A stretch of DNA of 12,921 nucleotides. Source: an uncultured Burkholderiales bacterium. Its GTDB lineage: Bacteria; Pseudomonadota; Gammaproteobacteria; Burkholderiales; Burkholderiaceae. The translations under genes were made by a program, and so were the position numbers. The notes below the pieces were generated by a model. It worked only from the letters and a program-made list of their open reading frames with translations. It was not told where the DNA came from and made no database searches. Shown here piece by piece: positions 6,235-12,921 of the stretch (position 1 is its first letter; the number at the start of each line of letters is the position of its first letter). Where the stretch lies: positions 1 to 12,921 of the forward strand of contig CAIMWY010000421.1 of NCBI GenBank assembly GCA_903845315.1, in the 5' to 3' direction.

Positions 6235-7634
6235 CTGCACCTACCCCCCCATTCGACACCCTGCCTCTATCGCCTGCCACGCTGAGCAATTTGACCCAGC
6301 TGGGCTACACGGCGATGACGCCGATTCAGGCGGCCAGCCTGCCGCTCACGCTGGCGGGACGCGACCTGCTGGCGCAAGCCAGCACGGGCAGCGGTAAAAC
6401 GGCAGCCTTTGGCTTGCCCTTGGTGGAGAAGCTCGACCCCGCGCAATTCGACGCGCAAGCGCTGGTGCTGTGCCCCACGCGTGAATTGGCCGATCAGGTG
6501 ACGCAAGAAATTCGTCGCCTCGCGCGTGCGATGGGCAACATCAAAGTCGTCACCCTCTGTGGTGGCGTGGCCTTGCGCGGCCAGACTGTGAGTTTGGAGC
6601 ATGGGGCCCATGTGGTGGTCGGAACCCCGGGGCGTATCCAGGACCATTTGGAGCGTGGCTCCTTGCGATTGCAAGGCGTGCGCATGCTGGTGTTGGACGA
6701 AGCGGACCGCATGCTCGACATGGGATTTTTTGACGACATCGCCAAGGTGGCCCGTCAATGTCCGTCCGATCGTCAAACCCTGTTGTTCTCTGCCACGTAC
6801 CCAGAAGGCATTGACAAGCTCGCCGCGCAGTTCATGCGCGACCCGCAAACCGTCAAGGTGCAAGCGCAGCACGACGCACAAAAAATACAGCAAATTTGTT
6901 ACGAAGTGGATGACCGCGAACGTTTGCACGCTGTGTCCTTGTTGCTCAACCACTTCCGCCCCGAGTCCAGCTTGGCGTTTTGCAACACCAAACAGCAATG
7001 CCGCGACTTGGTGGCTGTGTTGCAGGCCCAGGGTTTCAGTGCGCTGGCGCTGTATGGCGAGTTGGAACAACGCGAACGTGACCAAGTGCTGGTGCAGTTT
7101 GCCAACCGCAGTTGCTCGGTGCTGGTGGCCACCGATGTGGCGGCACGCGGCTTAGATGTGGCGCAGTTGGCAGCGGTGATCAATGTGGATGTCACGCCCG
7201 ATGCGGAGGTGCACATCCATCGCATTGGCCGCACCGGGCGAGGGGATGCTGAAGGCCTGGCCCTCACCTTGGTGAGCATGGACGAGATGGGGTCTGTGGG
7301 CAAGATTGAGCAACTGCAAGGCCGCGAGTCGGTGTGGCAGCCTTTGAGCAGCTTGACCCCCACCGCGGGCGGGCCCTTGGAACCCCCGATGGCTACTTTA
7401 CAAATTGTGGGCGGGCGCAAAGAAAAAATTCGTGCGGGTGACGTGTTGGGCGCGCTCACCGGTGACGCCGGTTTCACCAAAGAGCAGGTGGGCAAGATCA
7501 ACGTCAACGAGTTTTCTACGTATGTGGCCGTGTCGCGTGACATCGCACGCGACGCCGTCCAACGCCTGAGCGCGGGTCGCGTCAAAGGCAAAACCGTGAA
7601 AGTGCGTTTGCTGGAAGACACCGCGGGCCGCTGA
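6231..7634 (+). CDS. dbpA: ATP-dependent RNA helicase DbpA (DEAD-box)
   Basis: DbpA is a DEAD-box helicase that acts on 23S rRNA hairpin 92 during large-subunit assembly. In 467 residues the helicase motifs appear in order: Q motif around MTPIQ (29-33), ASTGSGKT (50-57), PTRELA (82-87), TPGR (132-135), DEAD (156-159), SAT (187-189), ARGLD (305-309) and HRIGRTGR (330-337). After about residue 390 comes the DbpA-type RNA-binding domain ([20 protein letters not shown] ... VKVRLLE), which separates it from generic RhlE-type helicases common in this group. The ATG overlaps the dtd stop by 4 nt. It is the last gene of the tyrS cluster, followed at once by a strong hairpin. Specificity for hairpin 92 is family knowledge and is not visible in the sequence. 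Confidence 0.94.
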   Translation: MTAPTPPFDTLPLSPATLSNLTQLGYTAMTPIQAASLPLTLAGRDLLAQASTGSGKTAAFGLPLVEKLDPAQFDAQALVLCPTRELADQVTQEIRRLARAMGNIKVVTLCGGVALRGQTVSLEHGAHVVVGTPGRIQDHLERGSLRLQGVRMLVLDEADRMLDMGFFDDIAKVARQCPSDRQTLLFSATYPEGIDKLAAQFMRDPQTVKVQAQHDAQKIQQICYEVDDRERLHAVSLLLNHFRPESSLAFCNTKQQCRDLVAVLQAQGFSALALYGELEQRERDQVLVQFANRSCSVLVATDVAARGLDVAQLAAVINVDVTPDAEVHIHRIGRTGRGDAEGLALTLVSMDEMGSVGKIEQLQGRESVWQPLSSLTPTAGGPLEPPMATLQIVGGRKEKIRAGDVLGALTGDAGFTKEQVGKINVNEFSTYVAVSRDIARDAVQRLSAGRVKGKTVKVRLLEDTAGR

Positions 7635-7665
7635 ACTCGCGTTGCCCGCGAGTTCTGTTGGTCTT
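7633..7665 (+). terminator. Hairpin terminator at the end of the tyrS-dbpA operon
   Basis: A perfect 9-bp stem, GAACTCGCG (7633-7641) with CGCGAGTTC (7647-7655), has a 5-nt loop and is followed by the U-rich TGTTGGTCTT. The stem starts inside the dbpA stop codon. The weak U-tract makes it an imperfect intrinsic terminator. Confidence 0.65.
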
Positions 7666-7680
7666 GGCCGGCCGTGATCT

Positions 7681-8133
7681 TCAGTAAGGGTTCGGCAGCC
7701 CCAACTCCGCCAAGATGTCCACCTCATAGGTCTCCATCTCTTGCGCATCTTGTGTGCTGGTTTCATGGTCCCAGCCTTGCGCATGCAAGGCCCCATGCAC
7801 CAGCAAGTGGGCATAGTGCGCTTGCAGGGTTTTGCCTTGTTCTTTGGCTTCTCGTGCCACCACCGGCGCGCACAACACCAAGTCCGCCACCACCATGGGC
7901 GCGTGCGTGTAATCAAAGGTCAGCACGTTGGTGGCGTAGTCTTTTTTGCGGTAGCTCAGGTTGAGCGCGCGTCCTTCGGCTTCACCCACGATACGTACGG
8001 TGATTTCTGCGTCCAGGGCCAGCGCATGGCGAATCCAGCGGGCCACTTTGTGGCGCGGCAGCGCGGCACGGTGGCGCTCTGCATGAGGCACCTCACCAAA
8101 TTGCAAAGAGAGTTGGAGTTTGTGAAGGGCCAT
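7681..8133 (-). CDS. ybeY: Endoribonuclease YbeY (16S rRNA maturation, ribosome quality control)
   Basis: YbeY is a metal-dependent single-strand RNase needed for 16S rRNA 3'-end maturation and 70S quality control. The zinc motif is intact: with the 150-residue product, H113, H117 and H123 occur in [15 protein letters not shown]. Upstream, [19 protein letters not shown] and the [12 protein letters not shown] stretch are typical. The ATG chosen places LQLSL five residues in, as in E. coli YbeY, but it has no Shine-Dalgarno. A GTG at 8169, 6 nt after the phoH stop with a weak GAG upstream, would add 12 residues and is possible. It is the downstream partner of phoH, matching the ybeZ-ybeY arrangement of E. 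coli. It converges on dbpA with 46 bp between the stops. Confidence 0.93.
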   Translation of the reverse strand: MALHKLQLSLQFGEVPHAERHRAALPRHKVARWIRHALALDAEITVRIVGEAEGRALNLSYRKKDYATNVLTFDYTHAPMVVADLVLCAPVVAREAKEQGKTLQAHYAHLLVHGALHAQGWDHETSTQDAQEMETYEVDILAELGLPNPY

Positions 8134-8175
8134 GTTTTTTGGGGTATGGATCGGGCCGCGTGCGGTCACGAATGC

Positions 8176-9141
8176 TCACGCGCGTTTGCGTGGCGCATCG
8201 GGCGCGTCGATGCTGCGCTTGGCGTCATAGGCATCCACGATGCGCGCCACCAGAGGGTGGCGCACCACATCGGCACTGGTGAAATGGCAAATGGCAATGC
8301 CCTTGACGCGACGCAGCACACGTTCGGCGTCGATCAAGCCACTCAATTGGCTTTTGGGTAAATCGATTTGGCTCACGTCGCCCGTGACCACCGCTTTGGC
8401 GCCAAAGCCAATGCGGGTCAAAAACATTTTCATTTGTTCGGGCGTGGTGTTTTGTGCTTCGTCCAAGATGACGAAAGCGTTGTTCAAGGTGCGCCCGCGC
8501 ATGAACGCCAGTGGGGCAATTTCAATTGCATTGCGCTCAAACGCTTTTTGCACCCGGTCAAAGCCCATCAGGTCATACAGCGCGTCGTACAAAGGGCGCA
8601 AATAGGGGTCGACTTTTTGACCCAAATCGCCTGGCAAGAAGCCTAGCTTTTCACCCGCTTCCACAGCGGGTCGGGTCAACACAATGCGTTGCACCGCGCT
8701 GCGTTCCAGGGCATCCACCGCACACGCCACGGCCAAATACGTTTTGCCCGTGCCCGCAGGGCCGATGCCAAAGCTGATGTCGTGGCTGGCAATGTTGTCC
8801 AGGTACACGCTTTGGTTGGGTGTGCGTGCGCGCAAGTCGGTGCGACGTGTCTGAAGGCTCATGCCGGCGTCCTCGCCCTCACGCATGCCAGATTCTCCAG
8901 CCAACATCAGTTGCACCTGTTCAGCAGGAATCGTGCGTGCGGCGCGTTCGTACAAGGCTTGTAGCACTTCAAGCGCATGGGTGGCTTTGGCTTTGGGGCC
9001 ATCCACCTTGAACTGTTCGTGGCGGTGCGCGATCTTGACGTTCAATGCTATCTCGATGGTGCGCAGATGTTCGTCAAGTGGCCCGCACAGGTGGGACAGA
9101 CGCGTGTTGTTCGGTGGGGAGAAGGTGTGTCGCAGAATCAA
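8176..9141 (-). CDS. phoH: PhoH/YbeZ-family ATPase (PhoH-like protein)
   Basis: A cytoplasmic P-loop ATPase of the PhoH/YbeZ group, thought to work with YbeY on ribosomal RNA. In 321 residues there is an N-terminal region (about 15-85) typical of the long PhoH form, Walker A GPAGTGKT (127-134), LTRPAVEAGEKLGFLPGD (155-172), Walker B VILDEAQN (224-231) and the VVTGDVSQ motif (251-258). The start is TTG: no ATG or GTG lies upstream in frame close enough, and the N-terminus beginning MILRHTFSPPNNTRLSHLCGP matches what I recall of relatives. A weak GAGA lies 8 nt upstream of it. Only 41 bp separate it from the divergent ruvA, so both promoters are packed there or overlap coding sequence. The biochemical role is still poorly defined in the family. 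Confidence 0.94.
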   Translation of the reverse strand: MILRHTFSPPNNTRLSHLCGPLDEHLRTIEIALNVKIAHRHEQFKVDGPKAKATHALEVLQALYERAARTIPAEQVQLMLAGESGMREGEDAGMSLQTRRTDLRARTPNQSVYLDNIASHDISFGIGPAGTGKTYLAVACAVDALERSAVQRIVLTRPAVEAGEKLGFLPGDLGQKVDPYLRPLYDALYDLMGFDRVQKAFERNAIEIAPLAFMRGRTLNNAFVILDEAQNTTPEQMKMFLTRIGFGAKAVVTGDVSQIDLPKSQLSGLIDAERVLRRVKGIAICHFTSADVVRHPLVARIVDAYDAKRSIDAPDAPRKRA

Positions 9142-9182
9142 GTCGATAATCTCGCAAAAGGTGACCCAATGATAGGCAAGAT

Positions 9183-9755
9183 GTGATTGGCAGATTAAGC
9201 GGCATCCTCAGCGAGAAAAATCCTCCCCAAGTATTGGTGGACTGCAATGGCGTGGGCTACGAGGTGGATGTGCCCATGAGCACCTTCTACAACCTTCCCG
9301 CTTCTGGGGAGCGCGTGACCTTGCTGACGCACTTTGTCGTGCGTGAAGACGCACAAATCTTGTACGGCTTTGGCACCGCCAGCGAACGCGCCACCTTTCG
9401 CTTGCTGATCAAAATCTCTGGCGTGGGACCGCGCACCGCACTGGGCGTGCTCAGTGGCATGAGTGCCGACGAGTTGGCACGTGCTGTGGCCGAGCAAGAT
9501 GCGGGGCGTCTGACCAAGGTGCCTGGCATTGGCAAGAAAACCGCAGAGCGTTTGTTGCTCGAACTCAAAGGCAAACTCGGTATGGATTTAGCTGCCCGCA
9601 CGCCAGGCCACACCGACCACCACAGCGATATCTTGCAAGCCTTGCTGGCCTTGGGTTACAGCGACAAAGAGGCCGCCCTTTCACTCAAGGCCCTGCCCAG
9701 CGATGTCGGCGTGAGCGAGGGCATCAAGCTGGCCTTGAAGGCGTTGGCCAAGTAG
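9183..9755 (+). CDS. ruvA: Holliday junction DNA helicase subunit RuvA
   Basis: RuvA binds the four-way junction as a tetramer and loads RuvB hexamers for branch migration in recombinational repair. The 190-residue product has the OB-fold domain (1-63, MIGRLSGIL start and YGFGTASER after it), two helix-hairpin-helix motifs ([10 protein letters not shown] 78-87 and [11 protein letters not shown] 113-123) and the flexible linker followed by the RuvB-binding domain III (about 147-190, [15 protein letters not shown]). The start is GTG, six bases after an AGG. Just upstream, ATGATAGGCAAGATGTGA encodes a five-codon out-of-frame minicistron resembling the RuvA N-terminus. Unusually, ruvB does not follow directly: a toxin-antitoxin pair lies between. 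No LexA box is visible upstream. Confidence 0.97.
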   Translation: MIGRLSGILSEKNPPQVLVDCNGVGYEVDVPMSTFYNLPASGERVTLLTHFVVREDAQILYGFGTASERATFRLLIKISGVGPRTALGVLSGMSADELARAVAEQDAGRLTKVPGIGKKTAERLLLELKGKLGMDLAARTPGHTDHHSDILQALLALGYSDKEAALSLKALPSDVGVSEGIKLALKALAK

Positions 9756-9778
9756 ACCCATCGGCACGGACAAATGCC

Positions 9779-9807
9779 TTGCAGGCCGGATATCCTTTGT
9801 ATATACT
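9779..9807 (+). promoter_or_regulatory. mazEF promoter, probably giving a leaderless mRNA
   Basis: The -35 TTGCAG (9779-9784) and -10 TATACT (9802-9807) are separated by exactly 17 bp. The -10 ends 7 bp before the mazE ATG, so transcription would begin at or next to the start codon, and no Shine-Dalgarno is present. The palindrome GTATATAC (9799-9806) overlaps the -10 and is a natural candidate for autoregulatory binding by MazE or MazEF. Confidence 0.6.
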
Positions 9808-9814
9808 TGGCCGT

Positions 9815-10075
9815 ATGAAAACCACCGCCTTGACCATTTCCTCCTGGGGCAACAGCCATGGCATTCGACTCAGCCGAGAGTTGATGCAATCACTGGGTAT
9901 CACGCCAGGTACCTCGTTAGAGGCAACGGTGGTGGCCAAAGGGCGCTTGGAATTGCGTGCGGTCAGCCCGCGCCCAAGCTTGCAAGAGAAACTGGCTGCA
10001 TTTGACCCGCAGGTGCATGGCGGAGAGGTCATGCAAGATGCCCCCCTAGGGGCCGAGTTTGGGGCTGCGTCGTGA
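9815..10075 (+). CDS. mazE: MazE-type antitoxin (AbrB/MazE-fold DNA-binding protein)
   Basis: This 86-residue protein should neutralise the toxin encoded next to it and repress the pair's own promoter. The N-terminal half is a MazE swapped-hairpin domain: TISSWGNSHGIRLSRELMQS (8-27) carries the WGNS...R core of E. coli MazE, followed by LGITPGTSLEATVV and GRLELRAV. The C-terminal tail (PSLQEKLAAFDPQVHGGEVM) is the variable, probably unstructured, toxin-binding part. The ATG lies just after the -10 box, so the mRNA may be leaderless; a TTG at 9779 could extend the frame but sits in the -35 and is rejected. The stop overlaps the toxin start by 4 nt (GTGA). It lies 59 bp after ruvA. Confidence 0.88.
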   Translation: MKTTALTISSWGNSHGIRLSRELMQSLGITPGTSLEATVVAKGRLELRAVSPRPSLQEKLAAFDPQVHGGEVMQDAPLGAEFGAAS

Positions 10076-10437
10076 ATCGGGTCGCTTGGGTGCCCGAGCG
10101 TCAAGACATCATCTGGATCAACTTCAACCCGCAGGTAGGACGCGAGCTGCGCGACTTGCATCCCATGCTGGTGCTGTCTCCCAAGGCCTTCAATGACAAA
10201 ACATCCATCGTGATTGGTTTTCCTATGTCGACGGCGGCCTACAACGCCAGCAATCCTTTTGCGATTGACAACAGCAAATCGGCCAAACAGCCCAGTTACA
10301 TCATTTGCAATCAACCCAAGAGTTTTGACTGGCGCCAACGCGGCGCAACGCCGCACCCTTGGAAGCGGGCCAGTGATGCCATTTTTAAGATGGCGCGTCT
10401 TGAGCTCAACGACATCATCGATTTGGTCAACCCATGA
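10072..10437 (+). CDS. mazF: MazF/PemK-family mRNA interferase toxin
   Basis: Toxin of the pair, expected to be a sequence-specific endoribonuclease that stops growth when not bound by antitoxin. The 121 residues follow the family pattern: [15 protein letters not shown] (12-26), [11 protein letters not shown] (30-40), the [16 protein letters not shown] strand (50-65) with S53-T54 matching the catalytic Thr region of E. coli MazF, and the C-terminal [14 protein letters not shown] (79-92), like DQVKSIAWRARGA. At the position of Arg29 in the E. coli motif HRP, this protein has LHP, so the catalytic-site Arg is replaced by His30; from memory, relatives with HPMLVLSP are common, so this may be a sub-family trait. 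The start is GTG, overlapping mazE. The stop overlaps the ruvB ATG by 4 nt. It appears intact. Confidence 0.9.
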   Translation: MNRVAWVPERQDIIWINFNPQVGRELRDLHPMLVLSPKAFNDKTSIVIGFPMSTAAYNASNPFAIDNSKSAKQPSYIICNQPKSFDWRQRGATPHPWKRASDAIFKMARLELNDIIDLVNP

Positions 10438-11489
10438 GCATTCAAACAGACGATTTCGCACCGGCCCCTCGCATGGTGTCCGCCGCCCCCGTGTCACCCC
10501 ACGAAGAAGCGATTGAGCGTGCGCTGCGCCCCAAGCTGTTGCAAGAGTATGTGGGTCAAGTCAAGGTGCGTGAGCAACTTGAAATCTTCATTGGCGCAGC
10601 CAAAAAGCGGGGCGAAGCGCTAGACCATGTGTTGCTGTTTGGGCCGCCCGGTTTGGGTAAAACCACCCTGAGTCACATCATTGCCCAAGAGCTGGGCGTG
10701 AACCTGCGCTCGACCAGTGGTCCGGTGCTGGAAAAGCCCAAAGACTTGGCCGCACTGCTGACCAGCTTAGAGAAAAACGATGTGCTGTTCATCGACGAAA
10801 TTCACCGCCTCTCACCGGTGGTGGAAGAAATTTTGTACCCCGCGCTGGAGGACTACCAAATTGACATCATGATCGGCGAAGGCCCTGCCGCACGCAGCAT
10901 CAAGCTCGATTTGCAGCCCTTCACCTTGGTGGGGGCCACCACCCGTGCGGGCATGTTGACCAACCCGCTGCGCGACCGCTTTGGCATCGTGTCGCGCCTG
11001 GAGTTCTACACCGCCGACGAATTGCAGCGCATCGTCATGCGCAGTGCGGGTTTGCTCAACACACCCACCGAAGTGGAGGGCGGTTTTGAAATTGCGCGCC
11101 GTTCACGTGGCACGCCACGTATTGCCAACCGCTTGTTGCGCCGCGTGCGCGACTATGCCGATGTGAAGGGAACCGGGCGCATCACCGAAGACATTGCCAA
11201 ACTTGCACTCGCCATGTTGGACGTGGACCCGCAAGGTTTTGACTTGATGGACCGCAAGTTATTGGAGGCGGTGATCCACCGCTTTGACGGCGGCCCCGTG
11301 GGCTTGGACAACATTGCGGCCAGCATTGGCGAAGAGCGCGACACCATCGAAGACGTGATCGAGCCCTATTTGATTCAGCAAGGCTATTTGCAGCGCACGC
11401 CACGTGGGCGCATTGCCACTTTGGCGGCTTATCGTCATTTGGGCGTAGCCCCACCCAGCACCAACGGCGACGTGTTGTCAGACGCTTGA
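10434..11489 (+). CDS. ruvB: Holliday junction branch migration ATPase RuvB
   Basis: RuvB is the AAA+ motor that, bound to RuvA, drives branch migration of Holliday junctions. The 351-residue product has Walker A GPPGLGKT (70-77), Walker B FIDEIH (119-124), sensor 1 GATTR (167-171), the sensor 2 region [13 protein letters not shown] (225-237) and the C-terminal winged helix with RTPRGR (321-326). All catalytic motifs are intact. The N-terminus [12 protein letters not shown] matches related Burkholderiales, so the start is sound. The ATG overlaps the mazF stop (ATGA), and there is no separate strong Shine-Dalgarno, so translation probably depends on ribosomes finishing mazF. The 3' end overlaps the convergent phosphatase gene by 12 bp, and no terminator is seen. 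Confidence 0.97.
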   Translation: MSIQTDDFAPAPRMVSAAPVSPHEEAIERALRPKLLQEYVGQVKVREQLEIFIGAAKKRGEALDHVLLFGPPGLGKTTLSHIIAQELGVNLRSTSGPVLEKPKDLAALLTSLEKNDVLFIDEIHRLSPVVEEILYPALEDYQIDIMIGEGPAARSIKLDLQPFTLVGATTRAGMLTNPLRDRFGIVSRLEFYTADELQRIVMRSAGLLNTPTEVEGGFEIARRSRGTPRIANRLLRRVRDYADVKGTGRITEDIAKLALAMLDVDPQGFDLMDRKLLEAVIHRFDGGPVGLDNIAASIGEERDTIEDVIEPYLIQQGYLQRTPRGRIATLAAYRHLGVAPPSTNGDVLSDA

Positions 11490-12128
11490 TTCGTCGCGCG
11501 TTGTGTTTTCGAAATGCGACACATCGCCCCAGCCCACCAAACTCAAACCCTGGGGCGTCCACAACAGGCGGTTGATGGCGGCATTGCCCAAATGCCAGGA
11601 GCGCGGGGCTTGAATCTCTTGCTGAGTGGCCAAGCGGTAAAGCACATCCATCACCCCCCCATGGGCCACCAGCACAATTTGTTCACCCAGGTGTTGACTG
11701 GCTAGCGCGTCTACGCAGCGCGCAATGCGCTCGCGCAACACCAGCAAAGATTCGCCCCCCAGTGGTGACCAAAGCGGATCGCGGGTTCGCCATCGCTTGG
11801 CGTCAGCGGGCCAATCGGTTTCAATCGCGGCCCAGGTGAGGCCTTGAAAATGGCCAAAGTGACGTTCGCGCAACTCAGTGCTGGGTATCAAGCGCACTGT
11901 TTGCACACGCGCAGGTGCGTGTGCAATGGCTTGTGCGGTTTGAAACGCACGGCCTAAGTCGCTGCTGTAGATGGTGTGAATGTCTTCCTCACTCAAAGCC
12001 AGACCAAGCCGCTGTGCCTGCCATACACCCGTGTCGTTTAGTCCGATGTCGAGTTGTCCTTGAATGCGGGTGTCCACATTCCATGCGGTCTCCCCGTGCC
12101 GTATGGCCAAAATTCGTGTTGCTTGCAT
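11478..12128 (-). CDS. Histidine phosphatase family protein (phosphoglycerate mutase-like)
   Basis: A 216-residue member of the branch-1 histidine phosphatases. The phospho-acceptor motif is IRHGETAWN (9-17, H11 with R10), supported by [11 protein letters not shown] (55-65, R60), the acid [14 protein letters not shown] (85-98, E85) and [11 protein letters not shown] (153-163, H156). Length and motifs fit GpmB/CobC-like phosphatases as well as broad-specificity enzymes; the sequence alone does not give the substrate, so no gene symbol is assigned. The ATG at 12128 is chosen because [14 protein letters not shown] places the RHG motif at the usual distance from the N-terminus; an upstream start would add an unrelated 46-residue tail running into the tetR leader. 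No good Shine-Dalgarno is visible. The last 12 bp overlap the end of ruvB on the other strand. Confidence 0.9.
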   Translation of the reverse strand: MQATRILAIRHGETAWNVDTRIQGQLDIGLNDTGVWQAQRLGLALSEEDIHTIYSSDLGRAFQTAQAIAHAPARVQTVRLIPSTELRERHFGHFQGLTWAAIETDWPADAKRWRTRDPLWSPLGGESLLVLRERIARCVDALASQHLGEQIVLVAHGGVMDVLYRLATQQEIQAPRSWHLGNAAINRLLWTPQGLSLVGWGDVSHFENTTRDESSV

Positions 12129-12206
12129 AGGGGCTAAGTTTAGAAGTTCAAACAGGTGCGGCAGGTTTTCATGCAAAATAGCACGACCGTTCTTTTTAGA
12201 AACCTC

Positions 12207-12905
12207 ATGTCCTCCCCCTATAAATCCCCCGCCTTGGAGAGCCGTTCCATCCACAAGGGACGGCAAACCAAAGCAGCCATCGTGGATGCAGCCTTAGGTT
12301 TGGCCACCCAAATTGGTTTGGAGGGTCTGAGCATTGGCGCTTTGGCCGAGGTCGCACGCATGAGCAAATCGGGGGTGTTTGCCCACTTTGGCTCACGCGA
12401 AGAACTGCAACTGTCGGTGGTGCGCGAATACCACGAGCGCTTTGAGGCCGAGGTGTTCTATCCGGCCATGCAAGCACAGCGGGGTTTGCCCAGGTTGCGT
12501 CAGTTGTTTGCCAACTGGACCCAGCGCACCTCGGCGGAGATTGACTCGGGTTGCTTGTACATCAGCGGTGCCGCAGAGTTTGACGACCGTCCGGGCCCAG
12601 TTCGTGACGCCTTGGCCAGCTCGGTCAAAACATGGCTGGGTGCCGTTCATCGGACAGTGGTGCAAGCCCGCGATGAAGGGCATTTGGCTGCCGACATGGA
12701 TGCCGAGCAAATGGTGTTCGAGATTCACGGTTTGATCTTGGCGTTGCAGTACGAAGCCCGTTTTTTGCGCTCGAACAACTCTTTGCAGCACAGCACCACG
12801 GGTTTCGAAAATATGTTGCTGCGCTATGGAGCGCCCCCGGTTGCTCTCTCAGCACCTCAAATCGCAGTAAAACCAAGCGTCAAGAAATCTGTTCATCCCA
12901 AGTGA
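12207..12905 (+). CDS. TetR/AcrR-family transcriptional regulator
   Basis: A one-component repressor type of 232 residues. The N-terminal TetR HTH occupies about 18-66: RQTKAAIVDAALGLATQIGL, then LSIGALAEVARMSKSGVFAHF, the recognition-helix region, followed by GSREELQLSVVREY. The C-terminal ligand-binding part contains SGCLYISGAAEFDD (114-127), as in the TetR group with a GCL motif, and ends in a short basic tail (VKPSVKKSVHPK). The ATG at 12207 is preferred as starting just before the HTH; in-frame starts at 12171 (ATG) and 12156 (GTG) are possible, and none has a strong Shine-Dalgarno. It is divergent from the phosphatase gene with 78 bp between the chosen starts. The next gene starts 9 bp after its stop on the same strand, so the regulator probably controls or is co-transcribed with it. 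The ligand is unknown. Confidence 0.9.
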   Translation: MSSPYKSPALESRSIHKGRQTKAAIVDAALGLATQIGLEGLSIGALAEVARMSKSGVFAHFGSREELQLSVVREYHERFEAEVFYPAMQAQRGLPRLRQLFANWTQRTSAEIDSGCLYISGAAEFDDRPGPVRDALASSVKTWLGAVHRTVVQARDEGHLAADMDAEQMVFEIHGLILALQYEARFLRSNNSLQHSTTGFENMLLRYGAPPVALSAPQIAVKPSVKKSVHPK

Positions 12906-12914
12906 GGTCATTCA

Positions 12915-12921
12915 ATGCCCA
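12915..12921 (+). CDS. Start of a downstream gene (cut by the window end)
   Basis: An ATG at 12915 begins M-P and then the window ends. GAGG (12904-12907), overlapping the regulator's stop, is 7 nt upstream and makes a good Shine-Dalgarno, so a real gene start is likely. In related bacteria a TetR regulator of this type often precedes an acyl-CoA dehydrogenase beginning MP, but that is recollection only and nothing here shows the product. Confidence 0.45.

Noticed and set aside
6267..7085. A long minus-strand frame opposite dbpA, and another at 6899-7621
   Set aside because: Both lie inside the well-supported dbpA frame and show no domain pattern of their own.
9790..9815. Possible LexA box at TTGTATATAC before mazE
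   Set aside because: The left half resembles CTGTATAT, but the matching ACAG half is missing, with GGCC in its place. A promoter -10 and a palindrome explain it better.
1..12921. CRISPR arrays, insertion sequences, tRNA or rRNA genes, prophage or defence genes
   Set aside because: I saw no spaced direct repeats, transposase motifs or terminal repeats, cloverleaf signatures, or phage or defence domains. Apart from mazEF, the gene content is housekeeping.

Overview
The window looks like ordinary chromosomal DNA of a betaproteobacterium, probably Burkholderiales and most likely the Comamonadaceae (Limnohabitans/Rhodoferax-like). This is inferred from fairly high GC, from protein sequences such as RuvB beginning [12 protein letters not shown] and a PhoH N-terminus with PPNNTRLSHLCGP, and from the gene order erpA / anmK / M23 peptidase / tyrS, which is also familiar from Pseudomonas. 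No genome is named in the data, so the genus is a guess.

Layout. Bases 1-316 hold the 3' part of rpsI, closed by a strong intrinsic terminator. Bases 317-634 are the only gene-free stretch over 300 bp; they contain a long imperfect inverted repeat (about 412-498) and the erpA promoter. erpA (Fe-S insertion, +) faces anmK and an M23 endopeptidase (-), a cell-wall turnover and recycling pair. A short divergent promoter region with overlapping palindromes leads into a + strand chain tyrS, CDF metal transporter, dtd, dbpA. Each of its three junctions is a 4-nt stop/start overlap. phoH-ybeY (-) follows, convergent with dbpA, then the + strand block ruvA, mazE, mazF, ruvB. A histidine phosphatase gene (-) converges on ruvB with a 12-bp overlap. 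A TetR-family regulator (+) and the first bases of another gene close the window.

How the genes work together. tyrS and dtd share an operon: one charges tRNA-Tyr, and the other removes D-amino acids, including mischarged D-Tyr. DbpA and YbeY/PhoH add a ribosome and RNA maturation theme. RuvA and RuvB form the Holliday-junction branch-migration motor.

The most unusual feature is a complete MazE/MazF-type toxin-antitoxin module inserted between ruvA and ruvB. The mazF stop codon overlaps the ruvB start (ATGA), and mazE is preceded by a well-spaced promoter whose -10 lies about 7 nt from the ATG, which suggests a leaderless transcript. ruvB translation may therefore be coupled to the toxin gene. 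The second item worth following up is the 412-498 inverted repeat, whose mismatches in the core are all compatible with G-U pairs in minus-strand RNA. All the protein families are known; I see no phage, IS, CRISPR, tRNA or rRNA.
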